A stretch of DNA of 64,000 nucleotides from Pseudobdellovibrionaceae bacterium (GCA_023898385.1 CP060220.1:1922001-1986000); one strand, 5' to 3'. Numbered from the stretch's first letter, positions 15,419 to 24,602 are shown. Made by a program: numbers and translations. Notes: generated by a model not told the origin, from the sequence alone.

Positions 15419-16611
15419 GACCAAGCTCGCTCTCCATCTGTTGGCTCACTCTCATTGACAAGTAATCGAAGCGGATCTGTGTCAATGGGGACCTCTATTG
15501 TTTCTACAATCTCTAAACCATAACCCTTTAGGCCCACTCTTTTTTTGGGGCTATTGCTCATCAGCCTAATCTTTCGAACTCCCATGGCCCTTAGAATCTG
15601 AGCACCAATACCATAGTCTTTTTTGTCTGATCGAAACCCCTGCTTTTGTCGTTCGGAGACCACTTCACCTTGATCAGCTCTGGCATAAGCCTCTATGCGC
15701 TTAACGAGGCGACCCTCCATGCTTTCAAGCCGCAAATATACAAGAAGGCCTGCGCCCTCTTGATTGATAAGATCAATGGAGCGACGAAGATACTCGCCAC
15801 TTCTGGTTCGCAAACTCCCAAATAAATCTCCCACAAGGCATTCTGTGTGAACCCGAACTAAAACGGGGGCATTGGGGTCAATCGGCCCCTTAGAAATCAC
15901 GAGGTGCTCATAGCCGTCTAATTTGTTTTCAAAGACATGTACCTTGAACCCTTGCCCCAATGACGACGGCAATTCAGCACAGGCTTTTTCTTCTACAAAG
16001 GACTCATTTTCAATTCTGTATTGAATCAGATCCTCAATCGTACCCATTTTCAAATTATGCTCTTGAGCAAAGGCCTTTAAATCAGGAACCCGCGCCATTG
16101 ACCCATCTGCTTTCATGATTTCACAAATCACCGCCGCAGAGTTAAGGCCCGCCAATCGTGCCAAATCGACGCTGGCCTCGGTATGACCCGCCCGCTTTAA
16201 TACTCCACCCTCTTGAGCACGAATGGGAAAAACATGCCCAGGGACAATAATATCCCGTGGCGATGCCGAAGGATGAGAGGCCACCCGAATTGTGTGCGAC
16301 CGATCAGCTGCCGATATACCAGTGGATACCCCAGACGCCGCTTCAATACTCACTGTAAAGGCCGTTTTGTTGGGAGAAAAATTAATGTCGTCGCTGACCA
16401 TTTGGGGAATACCCAAACGCTTTATTTGTTCCGCCGTCATAGCAAGACAAATTAGACCTCGGGCTTGAGTGGCCATAAAATTAATGGCCTCTGGAGTGAT
16501 AAAATCTGAAGCAATGACTAAATCACCTTCATTTTCGCGGTCTTCATCATCCACCAGGATGACCATTTTTCCCGAACGAATGTCTTCTATGAGCTCTGCG
16601 GTCGTATGCAT
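15415..16611 (-). CDS. 3,4-dihydroxy-2-butanone 4-phosphate synthase with degenerate GTP cyclohydrolase II domain (RibBX type)
   Basis: Residues 1-200 form an intact RibB domain: acidic loop DDEDRENEGDLV, then GVSTGISAADR and the catalytic HTEASVDLARLAGL. The C-terminal half is homologous to GTP cyclohydrolase II but looks dead. The zinc motif, normally CLTGD...LRCDCG, reads ECLVGDLFGSLRTRSG, so two of three zinc cysteines are Thr and Ser. The catalytic HRQEGRxIGL reads LRLESMEGRL. This matches the RibBX variant described in Proteobacteria, in which the second domain has no cyclohydrolase activity. True RibA must therefore be encoded elsewhere. The gene lies two bases after ribE and overlaps ribH by four. 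Confidence 0.93.
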   Translation of the reverse strand: MHTTAELIEDIRSGKMVILVDDEDRENEGDLVIASDFITPEAINFMATQARGLICLAMTAEQIKRLGIPQMVSDDINFSPNKTAFTVSIEAASGVSTGISAADRSHTIRVASHPSASPRDIIVPGHVFPIRAQEGGVLKRAGHTEASVDLARLAGLNSAAVICEIMKADGSMARVPDLKAFAQEHNLKMGTIEDLIQYRIENESFVEEKACAELPSSLGQGFKVHVFENKLDGYEHLVISKGPIDPNAPVLVRVHTECLVGDLFGSLRTRSGEYLRRSIDLINQEGAGLLVYLRLESMEGRLVKRIEAYARADQGEVVSERQKQGFRSDKKDYGIGAQILRAMGVRKIRLMSNSPKKRVGLKGYGLEIVETIEVPIDTDPLRLLVNESEPTDGERAWS

Positions 16612-16613
16612 TT

Positions 16614-17219
16614 TTATTGACTCACTCTCGCGGCGGCTTGCTGCTTCAACAGTCCACGTGCCAAATTGTCCACTTCTATGGTGACTTTATCGCCCACCTG
16701 CAAAAGTGAAAGGTTCGTTCGTCGTAAAGTCTCGGGTATCAAGCACACCTGAAAACAACCGGCCTCCACCTGATTCACCGTCAAACTCACGCCATTAAGG
16801 GCGACACTGCCCTTCGGCCAAATGAGCTGGTCGAGAGCCTCGGGATACTTCACTGTTAAAATCAAACTTTCACCATTGTATGTGTGACCTAAAACCTCGC
16901 CCATAGCATCCACATGGCCGGTCACCAGGTGGCCATGAATGCGATCACCTAAACGGAGGGAACGCTCTAAATTCACTTTCAATTTTCCCCAGTTTTCTGG
17001 GTTCCACCCTGTAACCTGCAAAGTCTCGGCCGCCAATGTGAATTGAACGGTTTGCTCATCCATGGCCTCTACCGTCAAACAGACGCCATCTACAGAAATA
17101 CTGTCACCTAATCTTAAGTCATTGAAATCATTAGGGCGGACAATTTGGACCTCGGCGGCTCCCGATTTGAGAGTGAAGGCCGCTAGGCTAGATGTGGCTT
17201 CTATAATCCCAGAAAACAT
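16614..17219 (-). CDS. ribE: Riboflavin synthase alpha subunit
   Basis: Dismutates two lumazines into riboflavin plus a pyrimidine. The 201-residue product has the start MFSGIIEATSSL and two similar lumazine-binding halves, each with a GDSISVDGVCLTV- or GSVALNGVSLTV-type motif (around residues 40 and 135), plus HGHLVTGHVDAMG. It is the first gene of the ribE-ribBX-ribH-...-pyrF operon. I looked for an FMN riboswitch upstream (17220-17427) and found none. Confidence 0.97.
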   Translation of the reverse strand: MFSGIIEATSSLAAFTLKSGAAEVQIVRPNDFNDLRLGDSISVDGVCLTVEAMDEQTVQFTLAAETLQVTGWNPENWGKLKVNLERSLRLGDRIHGHLVTGHVDAMGEVLGHTYNGESLILTVKYPEALDQLIWPKGSVALNGVSLTVNQVEAGCFQVCLIPETLRRTNLSLLQVGDKVTIEVDNLARGLLKQQAAARVSQ

Positions 17220-17427
17220 ATTGCCCTAAATTGCCCAAGGCCTTTTTGTTGTATGACAACCATTCGAGGCCTGAAATTAATTCACGAAGTCCGCTCTTTG
17301 GACGGCCCGGCCCGAGAAATCAGGGCGGTGCCGAACAAAAGGGATGTATCGTTGATCTGGGCGTGGTGTACCCGGTTTGGCCTTCAAGGTCAAGGCGCGT
17401 TACCGGACCCGATCATCTCTTCAAACA

Positions 17428-20031
17428 TCAACTCTTAGACGCCACATCCTCAAGTTCTAATCCTAAATCATTAGCGGATACCTTCACTTCATCGCCAGAT
17501 TGCACTTTGCCTGAGATAATTTCACTGGCCAGACGATTGAGAAGCTCTGTCTTAATCACCCGCTTTAAAGGACGAGCTCCATAAATGGGATCAAAACCCT
17601 TTTTAGCCAGATAGTCCAAGGCCTTATCATCATAGCTGACTGTGATTTTCTTTTCGGAGAGACGCTTTTCCACTTCATGCAGCTGGATCTTAACAATATT
17701 GGCAATGAGGTCCCTGGTGAGACTTTTATACACTACGATTTCATCCACACGGTTTAGAAATTCTGGTCGAAAATGGGAGCGGAGCGCTTCCATCACAGCA
17801 TTTTCTTTTTGATCGTCGTCCAGCTTGGGATCGATAATCGCCTGCGAGCCAATATTAGACGTCATAATGAATACTGTATTGCGAAAATCTACTGTTCGCC
17901 CCTGGCCATCGGTAAGTCGACCATCATCTAACACCTGCAACAATACGTTGAACACTTCAGGGTGGGCCTTTTCTATTTCATCGAGCAACACCACACTGTA
18001 GGGGCGACGACGGACCGCTTCAGTGAGCTGCCCCCCCTCTTCATATCCCACATAACCAGGAGGCGCGCCGATCAAGCGAGACACAGAATGCTTCTCCATG
18101 TATTCACTCATATCAATGCGAACGATGGCTTCTTCGCTGTCAAACAAAAATTCTGCCAGCGCCTTTACGGTTTCTGTCTTTCCCACTCCAGTGGGGCCAA
18201 GAAATATAAAGCTCCCGATTGGCTGATTGGGATCAGAAATTTCAGCCCGAGCTCTACGGATGGCATTGGCCACAGCTGAAAGGGCTTGATCCTGACCCAC
18301 CACTCGTTGTCGCAACCGATCTTCCATATGAAGCAATTTTTCTTGCTCCGATTCTAACATTTTCTGAACGGGGACACCTGTCCACTTGGCCACGACTTCC
18401 GCCACTTCTTGCGGTGTTACCTCTTCACGCAAAAGGCGGTGGGCTGCGCCACTGCTTTTTTTCTCTGCCTGTTCATTGTAGGCCTTAAGAGTGTTTTCGA
18501 GTTCTGGTAATTTTCCGTACTTGAGCTCTGCAGCTCTTTCGAGGTGGCCTTCGCGCTCGGCCCGTTCGATTTCTACTTTTAGATCTTCAATTTCTTGTTT
18601 AACATCTTTTAACCCAAATATTTCTTTCTTTTCAGAATCCCACTGAGCTTTCAAGGTTGCGTTTTCTTCATTCAAATCGGCGAGTTCTTTTTCTATAATT
18701 TCTAAGCGATTTTTTGCATCTGCCGAGTTCTCTTTTTTTAAAGCCTCGCGTTCAACCTGAAGTTGAGTAACCTTACGGTTTATCTGATCAATTTCTGCAG
18801 GAACACTATTAATCTCTATGCTTAACCGACTGGCGGCCTCATCCATTAGGTCAATGGCTTTGTCTGGCAGAAAGCGACTTGTAATGTATCGATGCGATAA
18901 CTTTACGGCGGCCACCAACGCGGAGTCTGTAATCCTGACTCCGTGATGAACCTCGTACTTTTCTTTTAAACCACGCAAGATGGTGATGGCGTCTTCTACG
19001 CTGGGTTCTTGCACATACACCGTTTGAAAACGTCGCTCTAAGGCCTTGTCTTTTTCGATGTACTGCCGGTATTCGTCAAGGGTGGTGGCACCAATACATC
19101 GAAGTTCTCCCCTTGCCAGAGCCGGCTTTAAAAGCTGTCCTGCATCCATGGCGCCGTCTGCTTTACCGGCACCCACTAAATTATGTATCTCGTCGATAAA
19201 CAGTATGAGCTGTCCTTCGCTGGAAGTGACCTCTTTGATCACTGCCTTTAATCGATCTTCAAACTCACCCCGATATTTGGCGCCAGCAATGAGCGCTCCC
19301 ATATCGAGTGATAGTATTTTCTTTCTTTTTAGAACATCTGGCACATCTTCGTTGATAACCCGCAGCGCCAGCCCCTCAGCGATGGCCGTTTTACCCACCC
19401 CGGGTTCTCCAATAAGCACAGGATTGTTCTTTGTGCGCCGAGACAGAACCTGTATCACTCGTCGAATTTCTTCGTCTCGTCCAATCACAGGATCTAGCTT
19501 GCCCTGCTCAGCCAACTCGGTTAAGTCTCTGGCGTATTTTTTCAGTGCATCAAATTTTGCTTCAGGATTGTCATCAGTGATTTTTTGATCGCCCCGTTTT
19601 TCCATGAGTGCCCTCTTAAAATTATCTATGGTTACATTGTGTTCTTTAAAAATCTTGGCCAGATCCGTAGCAGTGTCAGACAATAGGGCCAACATGAAGT
19701 GCTCAGTAGAGATATAACTATCTCCCATTTTGCCGGCTTCGGCCTCTGCCGCCTTAAAAAGCCTTACCAGATGAGGACTTGCCACCACCTGAACGGCACT
19801 GCCACTGACTTGCGGCAGCCGATCCAGCTTAGCCTCAATTTTATCGCGAATTCCCGTGGGATCATGCGCACACTCCTCGAGGACCTGAGGCACTATTCCA
19901 CCGTCTTGTGTGACAAGCTCTAATGCCAAATGCTCAGGCTCCACAGCTCCGTGCTGCAGAGTTTCGGCCCTATTGGCCGCAGCCTGCATGGCCTCCTGGC
20001 TCATTCGAGTCATTTTTTCGATATCTCTCAT
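17428..20031 (-). CDS. clpB: ATP-dependent disaggregase ClpB
   Basis: Hsp100 chaperone that pulls polypeptides out of aggregates with DnaK. The 867-residue product has an N-terminal Clp repeat domain (about 1-150), NBD1 with Walker A GEPGVGKT and Walker B LILFIDEIHNL, the long ClpB-specific coiled-coil middle domain (about 410-530, rich in Glu/Lys), NBD2 with GPTGVGKT and VVLLDEIEKAHP, and a C-terminal domain. The middle domain separates it from ClpA and ClpC. Start is ATG 20031 with AAGG about nine bases upstream. It is transcribed toward ribE but separated from it by 208 bases. No convincing sigma-32 promoter was seen. Confidence 0.98.
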   Translation of the reverse strand: MRDIEKMTRMSQEAMQAAANRAETLQHGAVEPEHLALELVTQDGGIVPQVLEECAHDPTGIRDKIEAKLDRLPQVSGSAVQVVASPHLVRLFKAAEAEAGKMGDSYISTEHFMLALLSDTATDLAKIFKEHNVTIDNFKRALMEKRGDQKITDDNPEAKFDALKKYARDLTELAEQGKLDPVIGRDEEIRRVIQVLSRRTKNNPVLIGEPGVGKTAIAEGLALRVINEDVPDVLKRKKILSLDMGALIAGAKYRGEFEDRLKAVIKEVTSSEGQLILFIDEIHNLVGAGKADGAMDAGQLLKPALARGELRCIGATTLDEYRQYIEKDKALERRFQTVYVQEPSVEDAITILRGLKEKYEVHHGVRITDSALVAAVKLSHRYITSRFLPDKAIDLMDEAASRLSIEINSVPAEIDQINRKVTQLQVEREALKKENSADAKNRLEIIEKELADLNEENATLKAQWDSEKKEIFGLKDVKQEIEDLKVEIERAEREGHLERAAELKYGKLPELENTLKAYNEQAEKKSSGAAHRLLREEVTPQEVAEVVAKWTGVPVQKMLESEQEKLLHMEDRLRQRVVGQDQALSAVANAIRRARAEISDPNQPIGSFIFLGPTGVGKTETVKALAEFLFDSEEAIVRIDMSEYMEKHSVSRLIGAPPGYVGYEEGGQLTEAVRRRPYSVVLLDEIEKAHPEVFNVLLQVLDDGRLTDGQGRTVDFRNTVFIMTSNIGSQAIIDPKLDDDQKENAVMEALRSHFRPEFLNRVDEIVVYKSLTRDLIANIVKIQLHEVEKRLSEKKITVSYDDKALDYLAKKGFDPIYGARPLKRVIKTELLNRLASEIISGKVQSGDEVKVSANDLGLELEDVASKS

Positions 20032-20101
20032 TGTTTAAAACCTTCTATCTGACATATATAGGCTACTGACCACTCCTCTTAACTTGGGTTCAAAGTTTAT
20101 T

Positions 20102-20353
20102 ATGTCAATATTTAATCAAGATCCTTCAAAACGTATTAAAATTCGCAGGGATATTATTCGAGACCGGGTTCACCCTAAAGACCTCCGGCAGCTGAATATC
20201 CAATATGCCTGTGAGCAATGCAGTTTTTTTGATTTTGACGGCCAATCATGTACCATGGGGTTTGTGGCAAAGCTGCATCTCGAAGGCGAGCAAAAGAAGC
20301 TCTACGAAAGAACGGGCCGAATGGCGATCTGTCGATTTATGGAGATTGATTAG
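20102..20353 (+). CDS. Small four-cysteine conserved-type protein
   Basis: An 83-residue protein starting at ATG 20102 (MSIFNQDPSKRIKI). It has four cysteines arranged CEQC, then SC eight residues on, and a final IC near the C-terminus. This pattern could bind zinc or an Fe-S cluster. It is basic at the N-terminus with no signal peptide. Its stop lies one base before the downstream lipoprotein start, so the two are co-transcribed. I do not recognise a named family. No strong ribosome site is visible. Divergent from clpB. Confidence 0.7.
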   Translation: MSIFNQDPSKRIKIRRDIIRDRVHPKDLRQLNIQYACEQCSFFDFDGQSCTMGFVAKLHLEGEQKKLYERTGRMAICRFMEID

Positions 20354-20354
20354 A

Positions 20355-21377
20355 ATGAAGGTAAATATTTGGGGGCTCATTTTTTTGGCACTTTGGGGCA
20401 CGGGTTGCACGCAAATGGCTGAAGCTCCCGACATGGGGCAAGAAACTAAATATTACGAAGTACCTACCGTAGAAAAAACCGAGCTGGTCATGGGTTCTTA
20501 TGCACGGGTTCGGCTACCACAAAAACAACAACACCTTTTTAACCCTGTATTTACGCTGTTTAAACAGTATGAGAAAAAGTATTCTGCTGCTCAGCCTATT
20601 TCAGAAACCAGTCGCGTGAATTTTGAAAAATCTCGAAAGGCCTCTAAAGGTCTACTGCACCTACTAAAGAAAGCCCAAGAGTTAAAAGAACTAACGAATG
20701 GCTACTACTCGCCGGTGGTCTATGTGGACGCTGAGCAAAAGGACAACGTCGATGCGCTGACTATTCAAGGCGACCTGGTTTCAATTAAACAGGGCATTCG
20801 TTTGAATTTGGGCGTGTTAGTACCTGGATTTGCCGTCGATCAAGGTGTCACCAATTTGAAAAAACGCAAAGTGAAGGTCGCCATCTTAAAGTTTGGCGGT
20901 AACCTTCGTTGCATAGACCGCTGCCACATGGAGATCAGCCATCCCTTCATTCCAAAAGAGGGGGTATTTGTTATTGAGTTTTGGACGATCGATCCAGACA
21001 TGAGTTTGGCCACGGTGACACTTCCTCAAAAATTGGAGGTAAAGTATCCTTCAGATAAAATCGTGAGCGCCTCAGTTTTGTCGAAAGGAGATGCGACGAA
21101 GGCCGGAGCTGTGGCTGATGCGTTAACCAGAATGCCCTTAAACAAAGCCATCGATTTTATAAAACTACACCCTGAGAGCGGGTTTATTTTATTCACTCAA
21201 GATCGGCGAGTTTGGATATCAAAAGAAATCAAATACATGGTTGAAGATATTCTTTGGCCAGTAGGAAAAGAAAAATTGAAGATTCAACCGGATCAAGACG
21301 AGGAGCCCGAAAGCAACAATGGTCCAAAGGCCGAAGCTGGCCTATTTAAAGAAGGGAACCCCCTGGGGTTAGCATGA
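20355..21377 (+). CDS. ApbE-like (FAD:protein FMN transferase fold) lipoprotein
   Basis: A 340-residue product starting at ATG 20355. The leader MKVNIWGLIFLALWGTGC ends in a plausible but imperfect lipobox. ApbE-like blocks follow in order: ELVMGSYARVRL, the turn TNGYYSPVV, LNLGVLVPGFAVDQGV (matching LGGIAKGYAVD), ILKFGGNLRC (matching NAGGDIR) and DATKAGAVADALTRMP (matching the metal-binding DAxxT region). The KG pair of active ApbE is PG here and the central insertion is short, so flavin-transfer activity is uncertain. It is sandwiched between the four-Cys protein and an alpha/beta hydrolase, with a four-base overlap to the latter. Confidence 0.68.
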   Translation: MKVNIWGLIFLALWGTGCTQMAEAPDMGQETKYYEVPTVEKTELVMGSYARVRLPQKQQHLFNPVFTLFKQYEKKYSAAQPISETSRVNFEKSRKASKGLLHLLKKAQELKELTNGYYSPVVYVDAEQKDNVDALTIQGDLVSIKQGIRLNLGVLVPGFAVDQGVTNLKKRKVKVAILKFGGNLRCIDRCHMEISHPFIPKEGVFVIEFWTIDPDMSLATVTLPQKLEVKYPSDKIVSASVLSKGDATKAGAVADALTRMPLNKAIDFIKLHPESGFILFTQDRRVWISKEIKYMVEDILWPVGKEKLKIQPDQDEEPESNNGPKAEAGLFKEGNPLGLA

Positions 21378-22321
21378 CAAATGATCTAAGGGTCTGGTTG
21401 CTCGCCGGATCCCTGTTGTTAATTTTTGTAGGCGTCGTTTATTTTTTAGTAATTAGACGCAAAAAGCCCCTCCCGCTAAAGTTACCCCCCGGTGAACTTA
21501 AAACCACAAGCCAGACAAAAGTGAATGATTTTGAAATTCATTTTGTACAGGCAGGACAGGGGCCACACCTAGTTTTGCTCCATGGCATTGGAGCCTCCGT
21601 TTTTTGCTGGCGCCATATTTTTGCCCCGCTCACCGATCACTTTACTGTCACTGCACTAGACCTGCCCGGATTTGGCAAAAGCAGTAAACTCTCTCACGCC
21701 GACTATGGTCTTGATGCGCAAGCGCGGCGAGTTTTAGATTTTTTGGAAAGCCTGAATATTGATCAAAGCTACTTAGTGGGTAGCTCCATGGGGGGGGCTA
21801 TCGCCCTTTGGCTAGCCAAAATGCATCCGGATAATTTTAAAAAAGTAGCCACTATTTCTCCAGCCATCCACCACCGGGTTGTACCCATGACCTTTAGCCG
21901 GTTAAGTGTCTTGGCTCCCGTGGCAAAGCACTCTGTGAATAAATTTATGATTAAAAAATTTATGCAAAGAGTGGTAGCCAACCCGACCAATATCAGTGAC
22001 GAGGCTGTGTTAAGAAATTTTGAACCTTACCAAAACAACCCAGATGCTATTGCTACTTTTTTAAAGGCAACTGATTTACTGGGAGACCACCGGTTGCCTG
22101 AGGAGCTTGTGACCTTGAATCGGGAGAACGTGGAGTTACTATTTTTGTGGGGCGCGAAGGATCGAATGACTCCCGTATCGCAATTGTCTGACTTAAAACC
22201 TTACTTTTCACAAGCCCAATATCGAGTTCACCCAACCGGTGGCCACCACCTTATGGAAGACAATCCTGAATGGGTCGTCGAAAGTCTGATCCAGTTTTTT
22301 AATAGTAAACAAAATTTGTAG
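21374..22321 (+). CDS. Membrane-anchored alpha/beta-hydrolase
   Basis: A 315-residue protein with an N-terminal membrane helix (about residues 8-27, followed by RRKK, cytoplasmic by the positive-inside rule) and an alpha/beta-hydrolase domain. Visible features are the oxyanion segment LLHGIGASVFCW, the nucleophile elbow VGSSMGG, the acid residue in LWGAKDRMTP and the catalytic His in PTGGHHLMEDNPE. All three triad residues are present. Substrate cannot be predicted; esterase, lipase and haloperoxidase-like members share this pattern. The start overlaps the ApbE-like gene by four bases. Confidence 0.85.
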   Translation: MTNDLRVWLLAGSLLLIFVGVVYFLVIRRKKPLPLKLPPGELKTTSQTKVNDFEIHFVQAGQGPHLVLLHGIGASVFCWRHIFAPLTDHFTVTALDLPGFGKSSKLSHADYGLDAQARRVLDFLESLNIDQSYLVGSSMGGAIALWLAKMHPDNFKKVATISPAIHHRVVPMTFSRLSVLAPVAKHSVNKFMIKKFMQRVVANPTNISDEAVLRNFEPYQNNPDAIATFLKATDLLGDHRLPEELVTLNRENVELLFLWGAKDRMTPVSQLSDLKPYFSQAQYRVHPTGGHHLMEDNPEWVVESLIQFFNSKQNL

Positions 22322-22617
22322 TCAAATTTTTGTGGTTATTCCACATCAAAGGTGTGGAAATCAAAATCAACGTCTTAAGACCTCGATCTGTCGAAGGGCC
22401 AAAGTTTGCGACTGTAAGTCTAAATTAGCCTGTAGTCCTGTCAAGAATCCGTTACGGGTACCGATGGATGGGTTGTGAGTTTTGATTTGCACGTACACTT
22501 TCAACTCATACTTTAAAACTACTTTTGTTTTTGAATTTAATAAACTGTGGCTCGGACGCCACCCCATGATGGGTTTTTGCAAGGAGGGTTTAGGATGTTT
22601 AATAACGGAGGATAAAA
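22322..22617 (+). other. Intergenic region before flagellin
   Basis: About 300 bases without a gene. It begins with a small palindrome (TTCCACA / TGTGGAA at 22339-22359, loop of 7), which may end the hydrolase transcript but lacks a U run. It ends with a strong GGAGGATAAAA site before the flagellin ATG. I could not find a convincing sigma-28 or sigma-54 promoter by eye. Confidence 0.4.
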
Positions 22618-23451
22618 ATGGGATTTCGAGTATCCACAAATATTGCTGCCATTAACGGGCAAAGAAATTTGCTAGGCAGCCAAAGAATGATTCAAGAAAG
22701 CTTTGCAAAGCTTTCAAGCGGTAGCCGAATTAATAAGGCTGCTGACGACGCCGCCGGTCTTGCGATTTCTGAACGATTAAAAGGTCAGATCCGCTCGATT
22801 CGCCAAGCCAACCGAAACGCAAACGATGGTATATCGTTGGTTCAGGTAGCTGAAGGTGGCTTAAACGAAATAGGTAACATCCTTGTTCGTATGCGCGAAC
22901 TAGGCGTACAAGCAGCTTCTGACACCGTTGGTGATACAGAGCGCGGCTTGATCGATAAAGAGATTCAACAGCTTAAAGAAGAGTCTCAGCGAATTGCCAG
23001 TGCAACTCAATGGGGATCTACTAAGCTGTTAGATGGAACAACTCCTGTGTTCGACTTCCAGGTAGGTATTTTCAACAATGACCTTGACGATCGTATCAGT
23101 TTTGACTCGAGCGTGAACGTGGCCACTGTTGATGCATTGGGAATCGACGGCATTGACTATACTTCGAAAGAAGGCGCCCAACAGGCACTTGAGTTGATCG
23201 ACGATGCACAAAACAATGTAAACGGAATGCGCGCCAACTTAGGTGCCCTGCAGAACCGATTGACCTCAACCGTCAATAATTTGCAGATTTCCGAAGAGAA
23301 CTTGGCTGCTGCCAATAGTCGTATTCGCGACACAGATGTGGCTGATGCTACTTCTGAGTTGACCAAAAACAACATCTTGCTTAACGCTGGTGTTGCTACT
23401 TTGGCTCAGGCGAATAACATTAATGCCGCAGCATTGAAGCTTCTCGGCTAA
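22618..23451 (+). CDS. fliC: Flagellin
   Basis: Structural subunit of the flagellar filament. The 277-residue product has both conserved ends that form the D0/D1 core: FRVSTNIAAINGQRNL, LSSGSRINKAADDAAGLAIS and GISLVQVAEGGL at the N-terminus; DTDVADATSELTKNNIL and a final AAALKLLG at the C-terminus. The variable middle is short (about residues 140-190), as in Bdellovibrio-type flagellins. A GGAGGATAAAA ribosome site precedes the start and a strong terminator follows, so it is monocistronic and highly expressed. No other flagellar genes are nearby. Bdellovibrio encodes several flagellins, so paralogues elsewhere are likely. Confidence 0.97.
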   Translation: MGFRVSTNIAAINGQRNLLGSQRMIQESFAKLSSGSRINKAADDAAGLAISERLKGQIRSIRQANRNANDGISLVQVAEGGLNEIGNILVRMRELGVQAASDTVGDTERGLIDKEIQQLKEESQRIASATQWGSTKLLDGTTPVFDFQVGIFNNDLDDRISFDSSVNVATVDALGIDGIDYTSKEGAQQALELIDDAQNNVNGMRANLGALQNRLTSTVNNLQISEENLAAANSRIRDTDVADATSELTKNNILLNAGVATLAQANNINAAALKLLG

Positions 23452-23493
23452 GAGATCCGTTGAACTAACATCCTTTAATCCTTGCTTTTTTGA

Positions 23494-23524
23494 CCCCGGC
23501 TCTAGTGGCCGGGGTTTATTTTTA
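23494..23524 (+). terminator. Rho-independent terminator after flagellin
   Basis: Stem CCCCGGC / GCCGGGG (7 bp, loop of 7) followed by TTTATTTTT. It is placed 42 bases after the flagellin stop. Confidence 0.9.
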
Positions 23525-23710
23525 CTCGCCGCAAAATGTTATGTTACAAAATCATCACAACCTTTGCCCCAACCTGCCCTATAAAAACTAATTAAATCTA
23601 CGGATTCGTATTTTCGGGGTTGACTACCTGGCCCTGAAATCGGCAGCTTATTGTCAATACGCCGATATTTTGCGGCAGCCACTTGAAGAATTAGAGATAA
23701 GGACCCTGTC

Positions 23711-24376
23711 ATGGCTAAAAAGAAAAAAACCAAAAAAGTATCAAAAAAGAACACCAAGAAGGCAGCAAAAAAAGCCACGAAAAAGAAGGCGACCACAAAG
23801 AAAGTTGCAAAAAAAGTGACCAAAAAGGCCGCCAAAAAGAAGGCGACGAAAAAGGCCGCAAAGAAGTCTACTAAGAAAAAGGCTACCAAAAAAGCAGCCA
23901 AGAAAAAATCGACAGCTAAAAAGGCCACGAAAAAAGTAGCTACAAAAAAGGCTGCAAAGAAAAAGTCTACCGCCAAAAAGGCAACCAAAAAAGTGGCCCC
24001 GAAAACCACCGTTAAAAAGGCCACAAAGAAAGCCGCAAAACCCAAGAAGGTTAAAAATACTAAACCGGCAGTCCCTTCTTTAGAAGAAATCACAGCCGGT
24101 GGCGCCGCCGCCTACACGGGCAATAATCCATTTGTTGTAGAAGCCGTATCCACTCCGACAATGAATGAAGCTCCTGTAGCGGAACTTCCTCCGGAAGACC
24201 TTGAGCTTTCCGTTGAGAAGGACGAGGATGGCGCTACAACAGCAGGCTACGAAGCCATGGAATCCTACATGGAAGGCGACATGGATCTTGAAGACGATTT
24301 TATCGACGACAGTGATATCGATTCGTTGGCAGATATCGACGACTTAGATGAAAGTGACGAAGAAGGATATTTCTAA
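23711..24376 (+). CDS. Histone H1-like Lys/Ala-rich protein with acidic C-terminal tail
   Basis: A 221-residue protein. Residues 1-115 are almost only Lys, Ala and Thr in H1-like KKA/TKK repeats, with two near-identical blocks KKKSTAKKATKKVA. Residues 115-221 are the opposite: Glu/Asp-rich, ending in clusters such as DLEDDFIDDSDIDSLADI. The basic half resembles eukaryotic H1 tails and bacterial H1-like proteins and should bind DNA or RNA. The acidic tail could be self-shielding or bind a partner. There is no signal peptide. Monocistronic, between two strong terminators. Repetitive DNA in the basic half may make its length variable between strains. Confidence 0.8.
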   Translation: MAKKKKTKKVSKKNTKKAAKKATKKKATTKKVAKKVTKKAAKKKATKKAAKKSTKKKATKKAAKKKSTAKKATKKVATKKAAKKKSTAKKATKKVAPKTTVKKATKKAAKPKKVKNTKPAVPSLEEITAGGAAAYTGNNPFVVEAVSTPTMNEAPVAELPPEDLELSVEKDEDGATTAGYEAMESYMEGDMDLEDDFIDDSDIDSLADIDDLDESDEEGYF

Positions 24377-24405
24377 TTCTGCGGTATAATACTTACCGCA
24401 ATGAA

Positions 24406-24429
24406 AGGGCCCAACCGGGCCCTTTTTTT
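24406..24429 (+). terminator. Rho-independent terminator after the H1-like gene
   Basis: Stem AGGGCCC / GGGCCCT around AACC, followed by seven T. It lies 30 bases after the stop. A second small hairpin (GCGGTA / TACCGC) lies between the stop and this one. Confidence 0.92.
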
Positions 24430-24602
24430 GTTTTTAATTCTTTTTCACGTTGGGCCGCCAATGCCGTCGGACGACTTGGCCAATGCGCACCCCGCAGGTT
24501 CTAACAGTAACTTGTATGCTTATATCTTTTTAGGATTCTGAACGACACACGAGAAACCCGACATGGGCATGGCTCAAAATCGAACCAACAGAAAGTGGGA
24601 CC

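Noticed and set aside
17220..17427. Possible FMN riboswitch upstream of ribE
   Set aside because: None of the conserved RFN blocks (such as the GCCCGCGA core) can be seen on the minus strand, and the region gives no matching paired elements by eye.
22480..22617. Sigma-28 or sigma-54 promoter of flagellin
   Set aside because: I searched for TAAA-N15-GCCGATAA and GG-N10-GC patterns; candidates had wrong spacing or too few matches.
23539..24093. 184-codon antisense reading frame over the H1-like gene
   Set aside because: Its Phe/Val/Ala-rich product is just the reverse complement of the Lys/Ala repeats; the forward gene has the terminator and sensible composition.
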